DNA of 6,672 bases from assembly GCA_945861915.1 (NCBI GenBank), contig CAMAWK010000128.1, positions 1 to 6,672 of the forward strand. Direction: 5' to 3'. Below the pieces are notes generated by a model. It saw only the letters and a list, made by a program, of their open reading frames with translations. It was not told where the DNA came from and made no database searches. Origin of the DNA: Flavobacterium psychrophilum (GTDB lineage Bacteria > Bacteroidota > Bacteroidia > Flavobacteriales > Flavobacteriaceae). This document shows positions 1 through 5,645 of this stretch, in pieces. The first letter of the stretch is position 1, and every line of letters starts with the position of its first letter. The position numbers and the translations under genes are program-made.

Positions 1-2939
1 TCGAAGCGTGGTTTAACAACTACATTGTTTCCGTCTACGGGATATTGAGTTATGTATTTTTCAACTGTTGAACTTTCTAATAAATGTATTTGGCGTATTT
101 CTCCGCCAAGTTTAACGAGTTGCCAAAAGATTACTTTGTCTTTTGGAAAAGGCACTCTCGGAAAATCTATTTTTAAAAACTCTTTGTATTTTTCTCGGTA
201 GGTTGGCGAATGTAAAACCGCATAGATGTAATCTAAAATATCAATGGGTGCAAAAGTGTCTTTGGTTGTTTCTTTTTCATTGGTAAAAGTTAAACCTAAT
301 TTGTCTTCTATTTGCTTTACAATTTCTGTGTTTAAATTTGGTGTTCTTTCTGCTGTTTGCCCAATTATTTGCTGTCCATTAGTTTTAGGATATAAATACA
401 GTGGAAATATGTTGGCATTGTCTAACGAAGAAGTCAAACTCTTGTCGGTTATTGAATTTGATATAAAATAATTATGTGCTGTTTCATCTCTTCCAATTTT
501 CACGCAAACAAGTGAGTAATTATTTGCAACTAAATTATTCATCACATCTTCTCTTCCCCAATCAACCATTTTCTTGGTGTAATAGATAAATCTTTTATCA
601 AACGGTCTGTATGAAATATGTTTAATGTTAGTATCGTGAGTTTCATTACTCAATTCCTTTCTTGCTTTTGACAATTCCCATCCACGTGTGTCTCCAGGCA
701 AATATTTTCCTGATGATTTTGTGCCAAAGTATTTAGTTCTTATACTTAAATCATCAATTGATAAATCAGAAAAATCCTTTATTCTGTTTAATAAAACCGC
801 TTTGTTCATATCAATTACAAAATGGTCTCTTGCAGTAGTAACTCCCATTGATTGTTTTGAAAAAAGCTCTCCGATTTGAATACCTTGATTAAATTCTGCA
901 ATTGCTTTATGATTTACTGGAATAAAAAACAAATTGGGTTTTTCAGGTTTTATCTCGTTGAATTTTACTGTTTTTAAAGAGTTAGTAGTTAAAAATTCAT
1001 ATTTATCTTCTCTTTTGCCAAACAAGTCATTATGAAATACTTTACCTAATTCATTAGCTTTTTTCTTTCCTGTTTTTACAAATACGGTTATTGCAACACC
1101 TTGCATAATATCAAATACATTTTGGTCGATTGAACCATCGGGTGCAGTTTCTTTTTTTGTACTGTTACCGTGTAAATCTATGGTATAAATTTTATCGTAG
1201 GTTTTGAGTAAATGCCAACGCATACCACGAAAAGTAGGATTATCTAAAAATCCGTGAGGATTGATGAAAGCCAAAACGCCACTACCGTTTTTCTCAATGA
1301 AGTGTTGACCGTAGCGTAAGAATTTTACATAGTCATCATTTAGCCAATGTTTACGTTCATTAAAATGAACTCCATCAACATATTTATAATCTTCAATAAG
1401 TTTGCTAATCCATTCGCCATTGTTTGAAGATATTCCACTGTATGGTGGATTTCCAATAACACACATTACAGGTGTATCTCTTTTGATGTGATTGGCTTCG
1501 TTGGCTTCTGTGCTTAACCAATTGGCAAATAAAGGACCTGTATCTTGGTGGTGTTCTTCTAAACTGTTGGTAAGATAAACTCTGAACCTTTGGTTGGTGG
1601 TTGGTTTGTAGCCTGTTTCAGTTAAAAGCAAATCTAATTTTAAATGTGCCATTGCATAACTTGCCATCAGCAACTCAAATCCATTGAGGCGAGGCAATAA
1701 ATGAGTTTCTACATAATTGCTCCAAATTCCTTTTTGCCCTTCAAACTTTTTATGAATATGTTTTACTACTTCAGCTAAAAAAGTTCCTGTGCCGGTCGCT
1801 GGGTCAAGGATTTGAACTTTGTGTACTTCCTGTTCTGTCTTTTTGCCTTGTACATCAACTTTTATTTTTGTTTTGCTATTGTCTGCAAGTCCGTTGGGTA
1901 AATCAAATTCGGTTTTTAAAATATCATCAACTGCTCGAACTATAAAATTTACAACTGGTGCAGGTGTGTACCAAACGCCACGAGCCTTTCGCAATTTCGG
2001 GTCGTACTCACTTAAAAATGTTTCATAAAAATGGATTATTGGGTCTTCCATTTTTGTTGACTTTCCGTAGTTTTTTAAAATTTCTTCAACATTGCAAGCC
2101 AAAAATATATCTACCAAACTATCTACTATCCATTTTATACGGTCGTCAATATCGGGACCAGCAATGTAGCCAAACAGTTTGCGTAAAAACGGATTTGATT
2201 TTGGAATTAATTCAGCGGCTTCTTGTCGGCTAAATGTTGGCAAAGTTGGGTCGTGTAAACGAGCCGCAAACATTCCGTAAGAAATTGTTTGTGCATACAC
2301 GTCTGCAAAACCTTTGGGAGTAATGTCGTGAATAAGAATTTGCTGAAAGGCGTTCATTTGGTCTTTAAGCGTACTGTCTTCTTTATTTGCTTCGTCACTT
2401 GTTAAAGCCTTTTCAATAACATCAGAAAGAAGCCGGGCTTTGCCCGCCATCATTTCTGCTAATTTTTTTGAACTTTTTATTGTCTGCCCAATGTGGGAAG
2501 CAAAGTCTTTGATGAGATTTGTAAAAGTTGCAAAGTTGTTAGGCAACGGAACGATAGTTCCGTTTTGTATTTCAGCAATTGCAATTTTTGTAATAAAAAT
2601 TCCGTCAATGTATAAATGGAAGTCTAAATAGTCCGTGAAAATTAAGTTGTTCAGCGAAGCCTTGTAACGGTCAAATTGTTCTTGGTTTCCTGTTTTCTTT
2701 GCTCCTTCAAGGTCTTTGTCTCCAATGTCCTTTGCTTCAATAAAACCCACTGGAATTTCTTTTTTGGTCAGAATGTAATCGGGTGCTCCGCAAGATTGTC
2801 TTTTGGGTTCGTTGGTCGCCCTAATGTCAGGCACTAAACTTTCTAATAGTTGTTGCAAGTCGCCACGAAAAGTATGCTCGGTTGCGTTACCAAGTTTATA
2901 TCTTTTATTTATGTTGTCTATGTACTGTTCTAAAGTCAT
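1..2939 (-). CDS. Single-chain restriction-modification enzyme (nuclease + N6-adenine methyltransferase + specificity region), 3' end outside window
   Basis: This gene likely encodes a self-contained restriction enzyme that methylates adenine in its own recognition site and cuts unmodified foreign DNA. The frame is open for 979 codons from the ATG at 2939-2937 and leaves the window at base 1. Residues 50-70 hold a PD-(D/E)xK nuclease signature (P53-D54 and E68-A69-K70), followed by QFDRY (88-92). Residues 212-227 (ADVYAQTISYGMFAAR) and 320-326 (RGVWYTP) are typical of Type ISP/IIG enzymes. Methyltransferase motif I is D379-PATGTGTF, GFELL lies at 420-424, and motif IV is NPPY at 497-500. After FLDNPTFRGMR (563-573) comes a recognition region with SYRPFDKRF (776-784) and DYIYAVLHSPTYREKY (903-918). 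No helicase motifs lie between nuclease and methylase, unlike full Type ISP enzymes. Related proteins are about 1,000-1,100 residues, so probably only a short tail is missing. The class is secure; the DNA target cannot be read from the sequence. No Shine-Dalgarno is seen, only an A-rich run before the ATG. Confidence 0.93.
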   Translation of the reverse strand, partial: MTLEQYIDNINKRYKLGNATEHTFRGDLQQLLESLVPDIRATNEPKRQSCGAPDYILTKKEIPVGFIEAKDIGDKDLEGAKKTGNQEQFDRYKASLNNLIFTDYLDFHLYIDGIFITKIAIAEIQNGTIVPLPNNFATFTNLIKDFASHIGQTIKSSKKLAEMMAGKARLLSDVIEKALTSDEANKEDSTLKDQMNAFQQILIHDITPKGFADVYAQTISYGMFAARLHDPTLPTFSRQEAAELIPKSNPFLRKLFGYIAGPDIDDRIKWIVDSLVDIFLACNVEEILKNYGKSTKMEDPIIHFYETFLSEYDPKLRKARGVWYTPAPVVNFIVRAVDDILKTEFDLPNGLADNSKTKIKVDVQGKKTEQEVHKVQILDPATGTGTFLAEVVKHIHKKFEGQKGIWSNYVETHLLPRLNGFELLMASYAMAHLKLDLLLTETGYKPTTNQRFRVYLTNSLEEHHQDTGPLFANWLSTEANEANHIKRDTPVMCVIGNPPYSGISSNNGEWISKLIEDYKYVDGVHFNERKHWLNDDYVKFLRYGQHFIEKNGSGVLAFINPHGFLDNPTFRGMRWHLLKTYDKIYTIDLHGNSTKKETAPDGSIDQNVFDIMQGVAITVFVKTGKKKANELGKVFHNDLFGKREDKYEFLTTNSLKTVKFNEIKPEKPNLFFIPVNHKAIAEFNQGIQIGELFSKQSMGVTTARDHFVIDMNKAVLLNRIKDFSDLSIDDLSIRTKYFGTKSSGKYLPGDTRGWELSKARKELSNETHDTNIKHISYRPFDKRFIYYTKKMVDWGREDVMNNLVANNYSLVCVKIGRDETAHNYFISNSITDKSLTSSLDNANIFPLYLYPKTNGQQIIGQTAERTPNLNTEIVKQIEDKLGLTFTNEKETTKDTFAPIDILDYIYAVLHSPTYREKYKEFLKIDFPRVPFPKDKVIFWQLVKLGGEIRQIHLLESSTVEKYITQYPVDGNNVVVKPRF
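2545..2564. repeat. Perfect 8-bp inverted repeat inside the restriction gene
   Basis: AACGGAAC at 2545-2552 and GTTCCGTT at 2557-2564 are exact reverse complements separated by GATA. The repeat encodes the NGTIVP stretch around residues 126-131 of the restriction enzyme. It may form a hairpin in the mRNA or may simply be chance within coding sequence. Confidence 0.4.
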
Positions 2940-2950
2940 TAATTTTTTTG

Positions 2951-3025
2951 TCAAATTTTACAGTCCAAAGTTAGTTTTTTCTGTCGGTTTGTTGTTGGTT
3001 GTTCGGTCGTCCTAGCATTGGGCAT
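2951..3025 (-). other. Possible 24-codon leader ORF upstream of the restriction gene
   Basis: An ATG at 3025-3023 opens a frame of 24 codons that ends in TGA at 2953-2951, 11 bases before the ATG of the restriction enzyme. The peptide begins MPNARTTEQP and ends KLTLDCKI. It is polar, has no recognisable domain, and the start has no ribosome-binding motif. If the candidate promoter at 3111-3143 is real, this ORF lies in the leader transcript and its translation could affect access to the downstream start. It could equally be a chance frame, which I consider more likely. Confidence 0.2.
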
Positions 3026-3036
3026 AACTCGTTTCT

Positions 3037-3100
3037 AAGCGCAACAAACTTTAGAATACACACCCAATTTGGGACAGAGTCGCGAAGGTTTGTTTCGCTT
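3037..3100. repeat. Imperfect 15-16 bp inverted repeat in the divergent intergenic region
   Basis: The left arm AAGCGCAACAAACTT (3037-3051) pairs with the right arm AAGGTTTGTTTCGCTT (3085-3100) with one mismatch and one unpaired base. The 33-base interval contains a second exact palindrome, CCCAATTTGGG (3063-3073). The whole block could fold into a branched hairpin on either strand. It lies between the candidate start of transcription of the restriction gene and its ATG, so it would be part of that leader RNA. It could be a regulatory leader structure or the scar or edge of an acquired segment. No direct repeat or recombinase gene supports the latter. Confidence 0.5.
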
Positions 3101-3110
3101 TTTTGTTTTT
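3082..3110 (+). terminator. Possible weak intrinsic terminator, plus-strand direction
   Basis: GCGAA (3082-3086) pairs with TTCGC (3094-3098) around a 7-base loop, and TTTTTTGTTTTT follows at 3099-3110. This is the form of a Rho-independent terminator for plus-strand transcripts, but the stem is only 5 bp and no plus-strand gene lies upstream in the window. It could block plus-strand read-through, antisense to the restriction gene, from entering tspO. Its right stem arm is also the right arm of the longer inverted repeat at 3037-3100, so the two folds exclude each other. Confidence 0.3.
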
Positions 3111-3143
3111 CAAATATATTCTTTTTTTCTTACAAACCATCAA
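3111..3143 (-). promoter_or_regulatory. Candidate promoter of the restriction gene
   Basis: On the minus strand TATATTTG (3118-3111) is an exact match to the Bacteroidota -7 consensus TAnnTTTG. A TTG at 3143-3141 lies 22 bases upstream of it, within the wide spacing accepted for flavobacterial promoters. Transcription would start near 3105 and give a leader of roughly 165 bases, containing the inverted repeat and the small leader ORF. AT-rich DNA yields such matches by chance, so this is a prediction only. Confidence 0.35.
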
Positions 3144-3161
3144 GCAAATTTCTGTAGCGAA

Positions 3162-3187
3162 TTGCTCCATATTTTTAAGTATTTTTG
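3162..3187 (+). promoter_or_regulatory. Candidate promoter of tspO
   Basis: TATTTTTG at 3180-3187 matches the -7 consensus TAnnTTTG, with a TTG at 3162-3164. The 15-base spacing is shorter than usual. The start of transcription would fall about 3192, leaving a leader of only about 9 bases before the ATG at 3201. The match is plausible but weak. Confidence 0.25.
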
Positions 3188-3200
3188 ATAAAAAAGTGAG

Positions 3201-3677
3201 ATGAATAAAATTACACGTATTTCTGCAGTAGTAGTCACTTGTTTGGCGGTGGGGTATTTTTCGGGTTTGGTTACACGTTCCGCCATCACCACTTGGTATC
3301 CTACACTTGTTAAACCTAGTTTCAATCCTCCCAATTGGGTTTTTGCTCCCGTTTGGAGTATGTTGTATGCCATGATTGGCGTGGCGGCTGGACTGGTTTG
3401 GGATCAAATCGACAACAATAAAGAAGCCGTAAAAAACGCTCTCATTTTCTTTGCCGTTCAACTAGGGCTTAATGCCTTGTGGTCGTTTTTGTTTTTTGGC
3501 TTACAAAATCCCCTATTAGCTGGAATAGAAATTATTATTCTGTGGTTACTAATTTTTGAAACCCAACAAAAATTTGCCAAAATCAACAAAATTGCGGGTT
3601 ATTTATTGATTCCGTACTTGCTTTGGGTGAGTTTTGCCACAGTACTAAATGACAGTATTTGGTGGTTGAATCGGTAG
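3201..3677 (+). CDS. tspO: TspO/MBR family tryptophan-rich sensory membrane protein
   Basis: This gene encodes a bacterial homologue of the translocator protein TspO, a five-helix membrane protein that binds tetrapyrroles such as protoporphyrin IX and is linked to stress and porphyrin handling in characterised bacteria. The 158 residues match the family's usual length. Hydrophobic segments lie at about 7-27, 46-67, 77-100, 105-121 and 130-150. The loop between helices 1 and 2 carries WYPTLVKPSFNPPNWVFAPVW split over residues 32-52, the clearest family signature. Helix 3 has LNALWSFLFF (90-99), and the end has IPYLLWVSFATVLN (137-150) followed by SIWWLN. Tryptophans at 46, 52, 142 and 154 are in the expected signature regions. 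The ATG at 3201 sits just before the first helix and has no Shine-Dalgarno. The gene is divergent from the restriction gene and convergent with the FAD enzyme, so it is probably transcribed alone. Its ligand in this organism is not known from sequence. Confidence 0.95.
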   Translation: MNKITRISAVVVTCLAVGYFSGLVTRSAITTWYPTLVKPSFNPPNWVFAPVWSMLYAMIGVAAGLVWDQIDNNKEAVKNALIFFAVQLGLNALWSFLFFGLQNPLLAGIEIIILWLLIFETQQKFAKINKIAGYLLIPYLLWVSFATVLNDSIWWLNR

Positions 3678-3679
3678 TT

Positions 3680-4888
3680 TTAAAAATTACTCGCCACAAT
3701 AAAACCACTTGTCCAGGCATTTTGAAAATTAAAACCGCCTGTAACCGCATCAATATTGACAATTTCTCCAGCAAAAAACAAATTTTGGTGTAGTTTGCTT
3801 TCCATGGTTTTAAAGTTGATTTCTTTTAAGTCAATGCCTCCAGCGGTCACAAATTCATCTTTAAAAGTGCTTTTCCCATTCACTTGAAAACTAGCATTCG
3901 TTAATTGATTGGCTAAATTTTGGATTTGTATTTTCGAAATATCTGCCCATTTGGTCTCGGTTTCAATTTGCGAGGTGTGTACCAAACTTTCCCATAATCG
4001 ATTGCTGATTTCAAAAGGTGATTTTTTAGAAACTGCTTTTTTGGCATGCTCCAATTTCAACTCTTTCAATTTTTTTTCGATAGTATCAAAATCCATTTCA
4101 GGTAACCAATTAACAAAAATCGTAAATTGATAGTTTTTATCGTGCAAAATTCGAGCTCCCCAAGCCGACAATTTCAAAATCGCCGGACCACTCATACCCC
4201 AATGGGTAATGAGTAAAGCACCTGTAGTTTCGAGTTTAGAATCTTTTACTTTTAAACTTACATTAGCCGAAACTCCAGGCAAGTCTCTGATTCTGGCATC
4301 TTTAATATTAAAAGTAAATAAAGACGGAACTGGTGACACAATCGCATGACCAAAAGTTTGTAACATTTCCCAAATTTTCGGGTTACTGCCTGTGGCAAGA
4401 ATCAATTTTTCGGTCAGGTATTGTTCATTTTGAGTTTCAATTTTCCAGAGGGCTTCTTTTTTAAAAATCGATTGTACACTTTGACCAGTCAACACTTTTA
4501 TCCCTAGTTTTTGAGTTGCTTTTAGAAAACAATCGATAATTGTTTGTGACGAATTCGAAACAGGAAACATGCGACCGTCTTCTTCAATTTTGAGTTCAAC
4601 GCCTTGTTTTTCAAACCATTCGATTGTGTCACCTGAGCAAAATTGATGAAAAGGCCCTCGCAATTCTTTTTCTCCACGAGGATAAAATTGGACTAATTCA
4701 TTAGGTTCAAAACAGGCGTGAGTTACATTGCAACGACCACCGCCCGAAATTCGAACTTTTTGAAGCACTTCCGCACCACGCTCCAAAATAGCGACTTTTA
4801 GTTTAGGATTTTTTTCTACTATGTTTATCGCTGTAAAAAATCCTGCTGCACCACCGCCAACAATAATAATGTCAAAATTTTGGTTCAT
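3680..4888 (-). CDS. YhiN/BaiN (HI0933) family NAD(P)/FAD-dependent oxidoreductase
   Basis: This is a 402-residue flavoprotein of the HI0933/YhiN family, which includes proteins annotated as BaiN; the physiological substrate of most members is unknown. The N-terminus has a Rossmann FAD-binding motif, IIVGGGAAG (8-16), with the ribose-binding acidic residue E36 after the second strand. RISGGGRCNVTH (46-57) is the family hallmark. ATGS (165-168) is the second nucleotide-contact motif. THWGMSGPAIL (228-238) lies in the middle domain. The C-terminal half closes the FAD fold with FVTAGGIDL (346-354) and FFAGEIVNIDAVTGGFNFQN (371-390). Length and motifs are complete, with no sign of damage and no signal peptide, so it should be cytoplasmic. 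The ATG at 4888-4886 is the natural start, four residues before the first strand. It lies 62 bp downstream of the phosphodiesterase gene and may be co-transcribed with it. Bile-acid chemistry should not be inferred from the BaiN name. Confidence 0.93.
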   Translation of the reverse strand: MNQNFDIIIVGGGAAGFFTAINIVEKNPKLKVAILERGAEVLQKVRISGGGRCNVTHACFEPNELVQFYPRGEKELRGPFHQFCSGDTIEWFEKQGVELKIEEDGRMFPVSNSSQTIIDCFLKATQKLGIKVLTGQSVQSIFKKEALWKIETQNEQYLTEKLILATGSNPKIWEMLQTFGHAIVSPVPSLFTFNIKDARIRDLPGVSANVSLKVKDSKLETTGALLITHWGMSGPAILKLSAWGARILHDKNYQFTIFVNWLPEMDFDTIEKKLKELKLEHAKKAVSKKSPFEISNRLWESLVHTSQIETETKWADISKIQIQNLANQLTNASFQVNGKSTFKDEFVTAGGIDLKEINFKTMESKLHQNLFFAGEIVNIDAVTGGFNFQNAWTSGFIVASNF

Positions 4889-4901
4889 TTCTCTTATTTT
4901 G

Positions 4902-4936
4902 GGTTTAGAAGGTTTAGAAAGTTTAAGAGTTTAGAA
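4902..4936. repeat. Short degenerate tandem repeat (about 9-bp unit, 4 copies) before the FAD enzyme gene
   Basis: GTTTA recurs at 4903, 4912, 4921 and 4929 (spacing 9, 9 and 8). The first two copies are identical, GGTTTAGAA; the third, AGTTTAAG, and the fourth, AGTTTAGAA, are variants. Read on the coding strand these are TTCTAAAC-type units. They occupy most of the 62-bp gap and end 13 bases before the ATG of the FAD enzyme. The array is a simple-sequence spacer that could change in copy number by slippage. Confidence 0.6.
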
Positions 4937-4950
4937 ATTCATAATTCAAA

Positions 4951-5619
4951 TTAAATTCTATCAGTAAAATCCGATATAATACCATTAACTCCAAAGGACT
5001 TCATTCGACTAATTTCCTGAATTTCATTAACTGTCCAAGGATAAACTTGAAAGCCATTTTCTTGCATCAAAGCTGCATTTTCTTTTGTTAACAATACATA
5101 GTTTGGATGAATAGAAAAGGCTTTTTTGCTTTTGGCGAATGCAATAGCCTCTAAAATTGAATCTTCAGTAAGAACTCCTAATCGGATTTTTGGATTTAAT
5201 GTTTGGACTTCCTCAAGCATTTTCCAAACGAAACTAGAAATCAAAAACTGATTGTATTTCCAATTTTTTTCTAAAACAAAGCTTTCTATTAATTCAATTA
5301 CGGGTTTTGTTGTTCCGTTTCCTTTGAGTTCAATATTGACAAAGCAGTTGCGGTTGACTAATTCTAAAACTTGTAACAATGTTGGAATCCCATATTTTTT
5401 CAATTCGGCACACGAAAGCTCGTTTACCATTCCTTTTACGTTGGTTGTTCTATCGATTGTTTCATCGTGAATGACCATAATTTTTCCATCGTTACTCAAA
5501 TGCACATCCAATTCAATTCCGTCAACTCCCATTTCAATGGCTTTTTGGAAAGAAACCAAGGTGTTTTCAGGTTCATAACCAGCCGCTCCACGATGTCCAA
5601 TTTTGAGTGTTTTGTTCAT
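4951..5619 (-). CDS. Glycerophosphodiester phosphodiesterase (GDPD family, cytoplasmic)
   Basis: This enzyme hydrolyses glycerophosphodiesters, the deacylated products of phospholipids, to glycerol 3-phosphate and an alcohol. From the ATG at 5619 it has 222 residues, typical for the small cytoplasmic UgpQ-like type; no signal peptide is present. The TIM-barrel active site is complete: HRG at 9-11 (catalytic histidine), EPENT at 17-21, ELDVH at 36-40 (metal-binding E and D), HD at 51-52 (second catalytic histidine) and ELKG at 98-101 (metal-binding E). The C-terminus has PWTVN (184-188) and GVNGIISDFTDRI, also typical. A TTG at 5640 in the same frame would add seven residues (LLKRLSK), but the ATG fits the usual family start a few residues before HRG and leaves a 26-bp gap to the amylase stop. 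It probably follows the amylase on one transcript; no functional tie between the two is evident. Confidence 0.94.
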   Translation of the reverse strand: MNKTLKIGHRGAAGYEPENTLVSFQKAIEMGVDGIELDVHLSNDGKIMVIHDETIDRTTNVKGMVNELSCAELKKYGIPTLLQVLELVNRNCFVNIELKGNGTTKPVIELIESFVLEKNWKYNQFLISSFVWKMLEEVQTLNPKIRLGVLTEDSILEAIAFAKSKKAFSIHPNYVLLTKENAALMQENGFQVYPWTVNEIQEISRMKSFGVNGIISDFTDRI

Positions 5620-5645
5620 TTTTGAAAGGCGTTTTAACAACCATT

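Noticed and set aside
1819..2233. Plus-strand open frames opposite the restriction gene
   Set aside because: They are antisense to conserved parts of the restriction enzyme (the YTP region and motif I) and show no protein-like features.
2990..3060. Integron attC-like site (GTTATGCCC and nearby bases on the minus strand)
   Set aside because: The core does not fit GTTRRRY with a matching RYYYAAC partner, and there is no integrase or cassette array in the window.
3051..3461. Minus-strand open frame of 136 codons overlapping tspO and the intergenic region
   Set aside because: It lies opposite the clearly conserved tspO frame, its sequence is low-complexity and basic, and it matches no recognisable family. 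It is a shadow of tspO.
3909..4130. Plus-strand open frame of 73 codons opposite the FAD enzyme gene
   Set aside because: It is antisense to a continuous, conserved coding frame and has no family resemblance.
5620..5640. TTG start for the phosphodiesterase, seven codons upstream
   Set aside because: The in-frame ATG at 5619 places the start at the usual distance before the HRG motif, and the extra residues show no conservation feature such as a signal peptide.
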